From Thiomicrorhabdus xiamenensis (GTDB taxonomy: Bacteria; Pseudomonadota; Gammaproteobacteria; Thiomicrospirales; Thiomicrospiraceae), in the NCBI RefSeq assembly GCF_013282625.1, contig NZ_CP054020.1:248001-312000 (forward strand): DNA of 64,000 bases. Reading direction: 5' to 3'. Under the pieces are notes generated by a model. It saw only the letters and a list, made by a program, of their open reading frames with translations, searched no databases and had not been told where the DNA came from. This document shows positions 28,436 to 37,712 of this stretch, piece by piece (position 1 is the stretch's first letter; every line of letters starts with the position of its first letter). The position numbers and the translations under genes were made by a program.

Positions 28436-28900
28436 CTAGGCGTCTTGCTCTTTTGAGCCGATTTTGACGTAATTCCCCTTCACTTCAAGAATAATCACTT
28501 CCGTACCGTTCTGCGGATCCACCGGAGGAGTTTGCGGATCAATCAGCCAGTAGGTTCCACGATAGAAAACCGAATAGTCGCCGTTTTTGTCCTGATGCAA
28601 TCGGCCGTAGCCATGGGCGTTTTCAGGGGCAAAACTGTCCGCTTCATTCGGGTGCTGGCTTTTTTTCAGGTATGGGTTCAGAAGCCAAGTGAAAAGCGCG
28701 CCGAGTGCGGTAATAATCACCAGCTGCAGTCGCCAGTCGAGCGGCTGATAAAGGCTGTAGATCCCCATCAGGATAAACGCCAGCGCGACCCAGAAAAGCA
28801 CGAAAGTCCCGACGATCAGCACTTCGCCGAGCATCATAAGAATACCGACGATAATCAGAATCGATGGGGTCAGGGAAGAGTCGATCATCCATTCGAACAT
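28436..28900 (-). CDS. NfeD family membrane protein
   Basis: A 154-residue short NfeD protein. Three or four membrane helices (about 10-80) precede a soluble OB-fold-like domain with GYGRLHQDKNGDYSVFYRGTYW and a terminal VILEVKGNYVKIG, typical of NfeD. NfeD proteins accompany SPFH/stomatin proteins, and here the SPFH gene is directly upstream with a 10-base gap. It is the last gene of the long minus-strand train that begins at def. Confidence 0.9.
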   Translation of the reverse strand: MFEWMIDSSLTPSILIIVGILMMLGEVLIVGTFVLFWVALAFILMGIYSLYQPLDWRLQLVIITALGALFTWLLNPYLKKSQHPNEADSFAPENAHGYGRLHQDKNGDYSVFYRGTYWLIDPQTPPVDPQNGTEVIILEVKGNYVKIGSKEQDA

Positions 28901-28910
28901 CTGGGCTCTC

Positions 28911-29825
28911 CTATTTGTCCTGTTTGAGCAGATGCTGGATCAGGCTCATGGAACCGAGCAGTTCGCTGGTTTCCACCGGGATGACAATTTTATTGCTGGA
29001 ATCGGATTCGGCCAATCCGGAAAAGGCTTTAACCCGATCCTTGGCCAAGAGATATTCCGCTGCCTGCGGATTTTCCTGCATCGCCTGATTGACGGCTTCG
29101 ATCGCCAGTTGCTGACCGATACCAAGCTGTTCCTGCTGGTAACGCTCGGCATCGGCCGTTCTCTCAAGCGCCTCGGCTTCAAGAAACGCCTTCTGCTTCA
29201 AGGCTTCGGCTTCGGCAATGACTGCATTTTTTTCCGCCTGCGCTTTGGTTTCGATGGCGCGTCTTTCACGCGTCGCCTGCAGTTGCAGTTCCATCGCTTT
29301 CTGTACTTCTTCCGGCACCGAGATATCGCTGACCTCGACTCGGGTGACTTTCAGGCCCCATTCGTTGCTGGCATTATTCAGCGCCTGCATCAGGGAGGCA
29401 TTCAGGTCGTCGCGCGAACTCAGGGTTTCGTCCAGCTCCAGCGAACCGATCTCGGAACGCAGGGTGGTCTGGCACAGCTGGCTGATCATCTGTTTAACGT
29501 CCAGCGCCGAGTAGGTGGCCGACTGGGCATCGGTAATGCGGATAAAGACGATACCGTCAATGAAGATCGAGACGTTGTCTTTGGTGATGACCCTTTGCGA
29601 AGGGATATCGATGGTCTGTTCCTGCATGTTGTATTTGACGCGGACATCATCGATAAAGGGAATAATAAAGTTCAGTCCACCCTCCAGGGTGCTGTTGTAT
29701 TTTCCGAGCCGTTCGATAACCCAGTTTTCGGCTTGCGGAACAACTTTGACTCCGCGCATCAGAATAAACAGTACCGCGATAAAAAGAATAATGACCAATG
29801 CGTTGTCGGTCAGTTGAATATCCAT
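28911..29825 (-). CDS. SPFH/stomatin family protein (QmcA-like)
   Basis: A 304-residue SPFH protein from the ATG at 29825, which has GGAGG upstream; the longer frame from 29885 would overlap the previous gene. It has an N-terminal membrane helix, the SPFH core (VIERLGKYNSTLEGGLNFI, YSALDVKQMISQLCQTTLRS), then a long Ala/Glu/Lys-rich coiled coil (ATRERRAIETKAQAEKNAVI). It probably forms membrane cages that organise proteases or lipids with NfeD. E. coli QmcA is similar in length. Confidence 0.9.
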   Translation of the reverse strand: MDIQLTDNALVIILFIAVLFILMRGVKVVPQAENWVIERLGKYNSTLEGGLNFIIPFIDDVRVKYNMQEQTIDIPSQRVITKDNVSIFIDGIVFIRITDAQSATYSALDVKQMISQLCQTTLRSEIGSLELDETLSSRDDLNASLMQALNNASNEWGLKVTRVEVSDISVPEEVQKAMELQLQATRERRAIETKAQAEKNAVIAEAEALKQKAFLEAEALERTADAERYQQEQLGIGQQLAIEAVNQAMQENPQAAEYLLAKDRVKAFSGLAESDSSNKIVIPVETSELLGSMSLIQHLLKQDK

Positions 29826-29857
29826 ATCAATAACGCCTCCATAAGATGGCAAAAGTT

Positions 29858-30445
29858 TTATGCAATCTTTTTGCCGACGAACCAACTATAACGCTGCTTA
29901 GGGTTCAGGTCGAGCGAATTTTCCGATGCAAGCCAGCCTTCGCCATAGACTTCACAGCGCAAGCCGGAGAAAAGTTTCGGCAGTTCGCCGCTGCTAAGAT
30001 AGAAGTCGGCATTGCCCGGTCCGTTTTCCTGCTTCGGGCCGAGAAAACTCTGGTAGAAGAGCAGTCCATTCGGTTTCAGGGCCTGCATAATCTGTTTGGC
30101 GATTGAACGGTCGAGATAGCGACTGACGACAATGGCGTCGTACTTTTGATAAGGCAGCAGCATCTGCTCCAGATCGGTAATTAACGGTGTAATCGGCAGG
30201 TGATTCAGGCTGGCGTAATTATTGAGCACCGTCAGGGCATTATCGGAGATATCCCAGGCATCGGTTTTCAAGCCGCAGCGTGCCAGAAAGCGGGCGTTAC
30301 CGCCCAGACCGCAGGCCAGTTCGAGTGCTTTGCCGGAAAAAGGCAACAGTTTGCTGTGCTGCTGCAGCACATAGCACGGATTGGCTGGAGTCTTAAGGTT
30401 GGCGTCGGCATAACGCTGCTCCCATTTCTGTTGCACGCTGCTCAT
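29858..30445 (-). CDS. Class I SAM-dependent methyltransferase
   Basis: A 195-residue methyltransferase. Motif I is ALELACGLGGNARFLAR near residues 37-53, with DAWDISDNAL as motif II and YDAIVVSRYLDR as motif III. The build resembles TehB/UbiE-like small-molecule methyltransferases; the substrate is unknown. It lies between trkH (10-base gap) and the SPFH gene on the same strand, a position that says little about its role. Confidence 0.8.
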   Translation of the reverse strand: MSSVQQKWEQRYADANLKTPANPCYVLQQHSKLLPFSGKALELACGLGGNARFLARCGLKTDAWDISDNALTVLNNYASLNHLPITPLITDLEQMLLPYQKYDAIVVSRYLDRSIAKQIMQALKPNGLLFYQSFLGPKQENGPGNADFYLSSGELPKLFSGLRCEVYGEGWLASENSLDLNPKQRYSWFVGKKIA

Positions 30446-30455
30446 TGTTTATCCT

Positions 30456-31907
30456 TTATTTACGCCAGAAAGCGGCCGTAAAGAGTACCAGTAGAGTAAA
30501 GATTTCCAGACGGCCCAGCAACATGGCAAACGTCAGCACCCATTTCACCGGATCGCTGAGACTCTGGTAATTTGCCGAGACTGCGCCGAGCCCGGGGCCT
30601 AGGTTGTTCATCATCGCCGCCACCGAAGAGAAGGCAGTGACCTGATCGACGCCGAGCGCCATGACTACCAGCATAATGATGGTGAAAGTAAAGACATAAA
30701 CCGCGAGGAAGCCCCAGACCGCCATCATGACCTTTTCCGGAATACTCTTATTTCCGAGTTTAACCGGCATGATTGCATTCGGGTGCAGTAATCCCTGAAT
30801 TTCGCGGATCACCTGTTTGCTCAACAGCAGGAAGCGGATGACTTTCATGCCCCCGGCAGTCGAGCCGGCGCTGCCGCCGATAAAACTGACAAAAATCAGC
30901 AGAACCGGCAGAAATCCGGGCCATGCGGAGAAATCGGCATTGGCGAAACCGGTGGTCGTGGCCAGAGAGACGCTCTGAAACAGGCCGTAGCGAATGGATT
31001 CTTCCCATGTCGGATAGACGTTATGCAGATAAAGGAACAGACTGACTAGAACGGTCACCAGAATCAGCAGTGTGGCGTAAAGTTTGAACTCCGGGTCGCT
31101 GAGGTAGACGTTGGTATTCAGGTTGCGGAAGGCGCTGAAATGCAGGGCGAAATTAATTCCTGCCAGAAACATAAAGAAAATTGCGACCAGCTCGATTTCA
31201 AAGCTGTCAAAGTGCCCGATACTGGCATCATGAGTTGAGAAACCGCCGATAGCAACGGTCGAGAAGCTGTGGCTGAAGGCGTCGAACCAGTCCATGCCGG
31301 CCATCCAGTAAGCAATCGCACAGGTCAGAGTCAAACCTAGATAGATATACCATAGCGCTTTGGCCGTCTCGGAAATACGTGGGGCGATTTTTGAATCCTT
31401 GACCGGTCCCGGTGTTTCCGCTCGATACAACTGCATGCCACCAACGCCGAGCATCGGCAGAACGGCGACCGCCAGTACGATAATCCCCATGCCGCCAAGC
31501 CATTGCAGCTGTTGCCGATACCAGAGTATCGATTGCGGCATATTGTCCAAGCCGGTCAGAACGGTCGCCCCGGTCGTAGTCAGGCCGGAAAAGGACTCGA
31601 AAATTGCGTCAGTGAGGCTCAGAGAGACCTCTTGTTCGATGTACAGCGGCAGAGCACCGACGACCCCTAATACCACCCAGAACATTACCACGACGAAAAA
31701 GCCGTCGCGGATCTTCAGGTCGTGTTTGTAATCGCGTACCGGAAGCCAGAGAAGTAGACCAAACAAGAGGACGCCGCCCATGACCGATGCGAATTCGATC
31801 AGCGCGCCGTCATTGTAGATGGCGGCGATAATGACGGGCGGTACCAGCGTTAAACTGAAAATCATCAGTAACAGGCCGATGACCTTGAGTATGATTTTGG
31901 AGTGCAT
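30456..31907 (-). CDS. trkH: Trk potassium uptake protein TrkH
   Basis: A 483-residue potassium channel subunit of the inner membrane (E. coli 483). It has four MPM repeats with pore loops containing the conserved Gly: TTTGATVLTGLD, GGFSTHDASIGH, TTTGFANADFSAWP and NNLGPGLGAVSAN. It works with the regulatory protein TrkA, encoded directly upstream with a 6-base gap. Potassium uptake would be driven by membrane potential. Confidence 0.96.
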   Translation of the reverse strand: MHSKIILKVIGLLLMIFSLTLVPPVIIAAIYNDGALIEFASVMGGVLLFGLLLWLPVRDYKHDLKIRDGFFVVVMFWVVLGVVGALPLYIEQEVSLSLTDAIFESFSGLTTTGATVLTGLDNMPQSILWYRQQLQWLGGMGIIVLAVAVLPMLGVGGMQLYRAETPGPVKDSKIAPRISETAKALWYIYLGLTLTCAIAYWMAGMDWFDAFSHSFSTVAIGGFSTHDASIGHFDSFEIELVAIFFMFLAGINFALHFSAFRNLNTNVYLSDPEFKLYATLLILVTVLVSLFLYLHNVYPTWEESIRYGLFQSVSLATTTGFANADFSAWPGFLPVLLIFVSFIGGSAGSTAGGMKVIRFLLLSKQVIREIQGLLHPNAIMPVKLGNKSIPEKVMMAVWGFLAVYVFTFTIIMLVVMALGVDQVTAFSSVAAMMNNLGPGLGAVSANYQSLSDPVKWVLTFAMLLGRLEIFTLLVLFTAAFWRK

Positions 31908-31913
31908 CTGAGG

Positions 31914-33317
31914 TTAGCTCCAGCTGAACCAGCTCGGTTTGCTGGTTGCGAACAGTTCGGCAACCGCAGAGGTGCTGTTCGGGTCGGTCAGGAAGAGTAC
32001 GACGTGATCCTCCGCTTCGATCTCGAGATCGCGGTGGGCGATAATGACCTGATCGTTGCGGATAATGGCGCCGACGGTAATGTCGCTCGGCCAAGGAATT
32101 TCGGCAATGGTTTTACCGATGATTTCCGAGGTGTTTTCGCTACCGTGCGCGACTACTTCCATCGCTTCGGCCGCGCCTCGTCGCAGAGTGACGGCCTTGA
32201 CAGTGTCTCCCTGACGAGTGTGGTGCAGCAGGTTACTGGTTGTGATCCGGTCGGCGGAAATCGCGACATCGATACCGTTGAGCTGGATCAGCTCAACATA
32301 CGACTGATTGTTGACCAGTGCGATCACTCGACGCACACCGAGCTTTTTGGCCAGCATACCGGAAATGATATTGGCTTCGTCGCTGTTGGTAACGGCGACA
32401 AACAGGTCGATTTCATCAATATTCTCTTCCAGCAGGAGATCTTTATCGGAGATGTCGCCGTGGATAATAACGGTGTTGTTCAGTTTTTCCGCGACCTCTC
32501 TGGCCTGATTCATGTTGTGGTCGACCAGTTTGACCTGATGGGTCTTTTCCAGCGCCTGCGCCAGATGGAAACCGACATTTCCTCCGCCGGCAATCATAAT
32601 GTTACGAGAAGGCTTCTCTTTACGCTGACGCAGTTCGGTAATGATCGCCGGGACATGCTGTGGTTCGGCAAGGAAGAAGACTTCGTCCCCGGTACGAATT
32701 ACGGTGTCGCCGGTCGGCATAACGATTTCGTCCTTACGGTAGATCGCGACAATGCGGGTCTTAATGTGATTCGGCAGATGGTTTCTCAGCGTATTGATTT
32801 TCTTATTAACCAGCAATCCGTCTTCATGGGCCGGCATGGCGACCAGGCGCAACTTACCGTCATGGAAGTCGATTACCTGCAGCGAACCGGGATAGGCGAT
32901 AAGCTGGAGAATGTAGTTGGTAACCAGGTTTTCCGGGCTGATAAGCAGGTCGATATCAATCGCTTTCTCGTTTTCAGCGCGGTTGAAAAGTTCCGGGTGC
33001 TCAAGATAGGAACGCCCGCGGACGCGGGCGATTTTGGTCGGGACTCGAAACATGAGTTGAGCCAGATGGCAGGCAACAATGTTGGTTTCGTCGTTCTGGG
33101 TCGCAGCGATCAGCATATCGGCGTCTTCCAGGCCAGCCTGCATCAGAATGTCCGGGTGAGAGGCGTGTCCGAATACGGTTCGAATATCAAGACGGTCTTG
33201 CAGACGTTGCAGGTGAAGTCGGTCGATATCCACTACGGTAACGTCATTGTTTTCGTTTGCCAGAACTTCGGCCAGCGAGGAACCAACCTGGCCGGCGCCT
33301 AAAATTACAATATTCAT
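31914..33317 (-). CDS. trkA: Trk potassium uptake regulatory protein TrkA
   Basis: A 467-residue cytoplasmic gating protein with two RCK units, each an NAD-binding Rossmann half (GAGQVGSSLAEVL at 7-19, GGGNVGFHLAQAL near 240) and a TrkA-C domain. It gates TrkH according to nucleotide binding. Length and layout match E. coli TrkA (458). It follows ntrX by 34 bases in the same direction, linking potassium uptake to the NtrYX transcript. Confidence 0.96.
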   Translation of the reverse strand: MNIVILGAGQVGSSLAEVLANENNDVTVVDIDRLHLQRLQDRLDIRTVFGHASHPDILMQAGLEDADMLIAATQNDETNIVACHLAQLMFRVPTKIARVRGRSYLEHPELFNRAENEKAIDIDLLISPENLVTNYILQLIAYPGSLQVIDFHDGKLRLVAMPAHEDGLLVNKKINTLRNHLPNHIKTRIVAIYRKDEIVMPTGDTVIRTGDEVFFLAEPQHVPAIITELRQRKEKPSRNIMIAGGGNVGFHLAQALEKTHQVKLVDHNMNQAREVAEKLNNTVIIHGDISDKDLLLEENIDEIDLFVAVTNSDEANIISGMLAKKLGVRRVIALVNNQSYVELIQLNGIDVAISADRITTSNLLHHTRQGDTVKAVTLRRGAAEAMEVVAHGSENTSEIIGKTIAEIPWPSDITVGAIIRNDQVIIAHRDLEIEAEDHVVLFLTDPNSTSAVAELFATSKPSWFSWS

Positions 33318-33351
33318 TTAACTATTGTCTCAATATTCCCTTCGGACGGTT

Positions 33352-34686
33352 TCAAACCGGATTTTTCGGGTCGATTCCGAGGTTTTTCAGTTTCCGGTAC
33401 AGGTTGGTGCGGTCGATACCGGATCGTTTGGCGGTTTCGGATACATTTCCGCCGGTTTCGCGTAAAAGTTGTGATAGATAAGCGGCTTCAAGGCGGTCTT
33501 TAGCTTCTTTCAAGTTAACGCTGGTATCGATCGCCGCCGTCTGGGCACTTTCGTTATGCGATTCGCTGAGATACTTGCGGACTTCTTCGTCGGAAATTTC
33601 GCCGTTGCCGAGAATCAGTATACGCTGCACCAGATTCTGCAACTCTTTAAGATTCCCAGGCCAAGCGTACTGACGCAGAATATTTTGCGCCGGAACGCTG
33701 AAATGACGGTATTCCAGAGCATCGTGGGTCACATAATGATTGATGAAAAAGTCCAAAAGTTCCGGGATGTCTTCCGTATGCTGGCGTAGCGCAGGAATTG
33801 CGATCGGCATGACTTTCAGACGCTGATAAAGGTCATCGCGGAAGTTTTTGTGTTCCACTTCAAGTTCCAGATCCCCGCGGCTCAAGGCAATCACGCGGAT
33901 ATCAAGATCGATGGTTTCATTGCCGACCTGAACTTGTTTATGGTTAATCAGGTCGGTAAGAATGTTTTGTGCGTCAATACTCAGTTGTTCGATATTGGCC
34001 ACTACCAGTGTGCCCTGATCGGCCTGACGTAATTGCTGGATCAGGGCGGATTCCTGCATCTGCTCCAGATAGCGGTTGAAGTCATAGGCCGAGAGCTCGA
34101 CAATGGCGGCGTCTTTGCGGTTGCTGGTTTTGTGCAGCGCGCGCGCCAGATGGTGCTTGCCGCTACCGGATTCGCCTTCGATCAGGACCGGCATGGTGAA
34201 TTTGGACAGGCGTTCGATGGTTTCGCGCAGACTGACCATCGCCTTGCTTTTGCCGATCGGCAGAAATTGTTCCGGCAGCTTCTGTTTGAGTTGACGGTTT
34301 TCCTGATTCAGGCGGATATTTTCCATCGCCCGTTCCGCGGTGACGATCAATTTGGCCAGCGAAAGCGGTTTTTCCAGAAAATCATAGGCCCCGAGACGGG
34401 TTGCCTCGATCGCCGTTTCAATGGTGCCGTGGCCGGACATCATGATCACTTTGGTGTGTTCCAGAAGCGCTTCTTCCTGCATCTCCTTGAGCAGCGAAAT
34501 ACCGTCCACATCCGGCATCCAGACGTCAAGAAACATAATGTCAGGCAGGCTCTGACGCCAAGCCTGTTTCGCTTGTATGCCATTGGCGGCCGTGGCGACT
34601 TGATAACCTTCCTCGGCAAAGATTTCTTGCATTAAATTGCGGATATCTTTTTCATCATCAACGATCAGCAGTTTGCCAGGTTTCAT
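33352..34686 (-). CDS. ntrX: NtrX-type response regulator lacking the sigma-54 loop
   Basis: A 444-residue regulator with receiver (phosphoacceptor Asp54 in FLDVWMPDVDG), AAA+ and Fis-type helix-turn-helix domains (ETAKRSGIDRTNLYRKL). Walker A is intact (GESGSGKHHLARALH, from 171). The stretch that normally holds the sigma-54-contacting GAFTGA loop (about 195-224) is shortened and has no such motif. Walker B reads GTLVVANIEQ at 225-234 without the Asp-Glu pair. It probably cannot remodel sigma-54 polymerase and may act as a plain DNA-binding activator or repressor. The start overlaps the ntrY stop by four bases. Confidence 0.9.
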   Translation of the reverse strand: MKPGKLLIVDDEKDIRNLMQEIFAEEGYQVATAANGIQAKQAWRQSLPDIMFLDVWMPDVDGISLLKEMQEEALLEHTKVIMMSGHGTIETAIEATRLGAYDFLEKPLSLAKLIVTAERAMENIRLNQENRQLKQKLPEQFLPIGKSKAMVSLRETIERLSKFTMPVLIEGESGSGKHHLARALHKTSNRKDAAIVELSAYDFNRYLEQMQESALIQQLRQADQGTLVVANIEQLSIDAQNILTDLINHKQVQVGNETIDLDIRVIALSRGDLELEVEHKNFRDDLYQRLKVMPIAIPALRQHTEDIPELLDFFINHYVTHDALEYRHFSVPAQNILRQYAWPGNLKELQNLVQRILILGNGEISDEEVRKYLSESHNESAQTAAIDTSVNLKEAKDRLEAAYLSQLLRETGGNVSETAKRSGIDRTNLYRKLKNLGIDPKNPV

Positions 34687-36905
34687 GTTCTCTCGCTAGC
34701 TAAAACAGGTAGGGTGATTATAAAGCAGGTTCCCTCGGCGGGTGAAGCCTTAACGCGGATTTGCCCATGATGTTCATCAACTATCTTGCGGACAATCGCC
34801 AGCCCCAACCCAGTTCCTTTCGGTTTGTCGGTAGCGTAGGGTTCGAAAATCCAGTTCTGAGCCTCCTTGGGAATGCCGGGGCCGTTGTCGCAGACCATAA
34901 TCTGCAGTACATCTTCATCGATCTGTTCGGCGGAGATTTCGACGCTTGGCTGCGGCAGGTCTTCGGTTGCTTCCAGCGCATTTTTGATCAGGTTGTGGAA
35001 CAGTTGGCGCAGGCGGGCTTTATCGGCCATTACCAGCGGACAGTTGTTGTTCAGGTGCGAGGTTACTTGCCATTTTGCATTCGGATTCTGATACATCTCG
35101 GTGATGCCTTGGATCAGAGAGCACAGTTCGGTTTTTTGCAGCTCGACCTCCGGTGTATTCGCATAGTCGCTGAAAGCCTGCACCAATGTCTGCATGGTGC
35201 TGACCTGCTCGATAATGGTTTGCGTCAGGCGCTCCAGCAGTTCGCGGTCCTCGCCCTGCAGACGACGGCCGAGTTTGAAGTTCAGACGCTCTGCGGAGAG
35301 CTGGATCGGTGTCAGAGGGTTTTTGATTTCGTGTGCCAGTCGGCGTGCAACATCGCTCCAGGCGGCATGCAGCTGTGCCTGTACCAGATCGGTAATGTCG
35401 TCGATAACGATAATGTACCCCGCGACCTGCTTCTCCAACGACGGTAAAGGCGAGCCGTGCAGCATGAGAATTTTCTGTCCTTCGCTGCTCTGGAATTCGA
35501 ACTGCAATGCCCATGTCAGGTTGGGTTGATTTTGATGGTCGTCAAAGTGTTGTACGATCTTGTCGAACAGCAGTTGCAGGCTTTGCTGATGCATGGCTTC
35601 GTCGTCCTGCAGGGTTTCCAGATTTTTTGCCTTGGCCAGAAACGGCAGGCTCTGTTCGAGAAGGTGTTCGCTTTTTATGCCGAGTATACGCTCGGCGGCA
35701 CTGTTAAGGGTTCGGATCTGTTTCTGCGTATCGAGCGTGATGACGCCGCTGGAAAGGTTCTGAATAATGGCTTGCAGATAGAGTTTCTGGACTTCGGCTT
35801 GCTGGTGGCTGAGTTTGATATCGTTTCGAGCTTGGGCAATGCGCGCGATCATATCGTTAAACGAGTTGATCAAATCGCCGAATTCATCCTGCTGTTTGAC
35901 CGGCATGCGAATGGTATAGTCGCCGCGCGATACCGCCTTGGTTCCGCGAGCCAGAACCCGGATCGGACTGGTGAAGTTCTGTACCGCGCGAATGGTAAAT
36001 AGCACCGCCGTAACCAGTGTCAGCAGCACCACCATCGACAGGATCAGCGTAAAGCTGAAAGTCAGAGGTCCTTTGAGATAGGAAAGTTCGCGGTACTGCT
36101 CGGTCGCCAGTGCAACCGAATCGGACAGTTCGGTGATGTTGGTCGGCAGAGGGAAAATCGCTTGCAGGGCGTATTGTGCATTCAGGCTGTTGGTGATCGG
36201 GATGAATACGCGTACAAACTGTTCTTTCTGAGTGGCTCCCGGCTGACTTTCGATTGCGGCGTAAGGGGTTTCCTTGCGAACCTGCTGGAAAAGGTTATCG
36301 CCGGGCGTATTCGGCAGGATCTGGGTGTTGTCCTGCGAACTGAAAGCGATCAGTTGCTGGTTGGTCTGGTACAGAGCGACTTCCTGGGCGTTGATCAGGT
36401 TACGGATGCTGTCCACTGCCGCGATCGGATTGAATTCCAGTGCAATCTGTTGCTGCGAGACGACAGACTGTGTCAGTTTGAGGCTGTCGCGGGTTTTATT
36501 GTCGAGGGTTATGCTGGCCAGACTGGAAGCCTTCTCCAAGGCGTCTTCGGTGGTCACATCGAACCACTGGCTGATCCCTTGTTGGATGAAGTTCAGTGAG
36601 AAAGCAAAGATGGTGATAGCCGGAATCCCCATTAACAGCGTCGCCAGAAGCGTCAGGCGGATGGTGACTTTGATGCCGGGAATTTTCTGTTTCAGCTGTC
36701 GGTAGAGTTTCCATAGAGTGCGGAAAAAGAGCACCAGTAACACACCGACACCAAGCCAGGTGATGAATAGCAGAACCGAATAGACTTCAGCGAACTGTGA
36801 AGCGTTTTGCAGAATCTGACTCATTACGGCCAGCATAACCATCAGAACGCTGAACAGCAGACTGACCCAGCCAAATTGTTTGATAAACCTTCCTAGAGAG
36901 CCCAT
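34683..36905 (-). CDS. ntrY: NtrY-type membrane sensor histidine kinase
   Basis: A 740-residue kinase. Hydrophobic helices near 13-35, 42-63 and 84-112 and a further one near 283-308 bracket a periplasmic region. HAMP (about 310-365), a PAS domain, the phosphoaccepting His in RRLAHEIKNPLTPIQLSAER and the ATPase motifs NALEAT, DNGPGIP and GTGLGLAIVRKIV follow. The homologous NtrYX systems respond to nitrogen or redox and envelope state. Here it is coupled by overlap to ntrX and precedes potassium-uptake genes. Confidence 0.93.
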   Translation of the reverse strand: MGSLGRFIKQFGWVSLLFSVLMVMLAVMSQILQNASQFAEVYSVLLFITWLGVGVLLVLFFRTLWKLYRQLKQKIPGIKVTIRLTLLATLLMGIPAITIFAFSLNFIQQGISQWFDVTTEDALEKASSLASITLDNKTRDSLKLTQSVVSQQQIALEFNPIAAVDSIRNLINAQEVALYQTNQQLIAFSSQDNTQILPNTPGDNLFQQVRKETPYAAIESQPGATQKEQFVRVFIPITNSLNAQYALQAIFPLPTNITELSDSVALATEQYRELSYLKGPLTFSFTLILSMVVLLTLVTAVLFTIRAVQNFTSPIRVLARGTKAVSRGDYTIRMPVKQQDEFGDLINSFNDMIARIAQARNDIKLSHQQAEVQKLYLQAIIQNLSSGVITLDTQKQIRTLNSAAERILGIKSEHLLEQSLPFLAKAKNLETLQDDEAMHQQSLQLLFDKIVQHFDDHQNQPNLTWALQFEFQSSEGQKILMLHGSPLPSLEKQVAGYIIVIDDITDLVQAQLHAAWSDVARRLAHEIKNPLTPIQLSAERLNFKLGRRLQGEDRELLERLTQTIIEQVSTMQTLVQAFSDYANTPEVELQKTELCSLIQGITEMYQNPNAKWQVTSHLNNNCPLVMADKARLRQLFHNLIKNALEATEDLPQPSVEISAEQIDEDVLQIMVCDNGPGIPKEAQNWIFEPYATDKPKGTGLGLAIVRKIVDEHHGQIRVKASPAEGTCFIITLPVLASERT

Positions 36906-36920
36906 GAATCGTCCTTTCGC

Positions 36921-37685
36921 TTATTGCCAGCTTAGCGGGGTGGTCAGGTTGACCTCGAACCAGCCGCTGTCCAGTCGCCAAGTTGGATCAAGGAGAGCTT
37001 CCAGTAGCAGCGGTGCAGGCAGAGTCCAGTAATCGAGGAAAATACGCATTCGCAGTCGATATTTCTGCGTCGGGTGCAGTTCTTTAAGGTGTGCTATTTC
37101 AAAGGCTTCCAATGTTCCCATGGTTTCCAGTGCGCGGTCGATGGTGGCGAAGCGTTGTAGTTTGTCATTACGGTTGTTGAACAGGACGTACTGGCGGTTA
37201 ATGCCGTAACTGGTCAGTTCGGTCAGGTAGCGAACATGTTTGCGGGTTCGCTGATAGGGGAAGCCAAGAAAAGAGCTGCTTTCGGTCAATAGAATTTCGG
37301 TTTTAAACTTAATCGGAATGCCGTGATTGATCGCCGAGATTTGTTTGCTTCCAATGCTGAAACGGCTTTGCGAATCGATTTTCAGCTGGTTGCTTTCACG
37401 GTAATCAACGACTTTCAGAATGGTGATGCCAGGCGGACTGTCGCCGTCGGTAGCGCTTTTTTCGGTCAGGATTTCATCGAGGTCGATGCTAAGAACCTCT
37501 TTGTCCTGCGGTTCTTCTTGCAGATCGGCGCTTTCCGCAGTCTGTTCATTGAGCAGCAGGTTGAAGGGTTCAAGGCGAAGTTTGTTCGGGAACTCGGCAT
37601 GACTGACGCTGGTGGTCGACAAAAGTATCCATGCAACGGAAAAAGAGATAAGTCGTATGAGAATCGTTTTCCGCATGGGTTTCAT
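36921..37685 (-). CDS. DUF4390 family exported protein
   Basis: A 254-residue protein with a signal peptide (about 1-30, ending VSHAEF). The mature part is beta-rich, with motifs such as NLLLNEQTAESADL, GIPIKFKTEILLTESSSFL and YRLRMRIFLDYWTLPAPLLL typical of DUF4390 proteins found between rsmB and ntrY in this lineage. Function is unknown; conservation beside ntrY suggests a role in envelope sensing. Either the ATG at 37685 or that at 37676 could be the start. Confidence 0.82.
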   Translation of the reverse strand: MKPMRKTILIRLISFSVAWILLSTTSVSHAEFPNKLRLEPFNLLLNEQTAESADLQEEPQDKEVLSIDLDEILTEKSATDGDSPPGITILKVVDYRESNQLKIDSQSRFSIGSKQISAINHGIPIKFKTEILLTESSSFLGFPYQRTRKHVRYLTELTSYGINRQYVLFNNRNDKLQRFATIDRALETMGTLEAFEIAHLKELHPTQKYRLRMRIFLDYWTLPAPLLLEALLDPTWRLDSGWFEVNLTTPLSWQ

Positions 37686-37712
37686 AGCATCCGAGATCGC
37701 GAATTAGGCGGT

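Noticed and set aside
28932-29891. A 319-codon open frame antisense to the SPFH gene
   Set aside because: Low-complexity Phe/Arg-rich translation, fully explained by the SPFH coiled coil on the other strand.
31902-33302. A 466-codon open frame antisense to trkA
   Set aside because: It mirrors trkA almost end to end; the long opening is explained by the codon bias of trkA, and no domain or ribosome site supports it.
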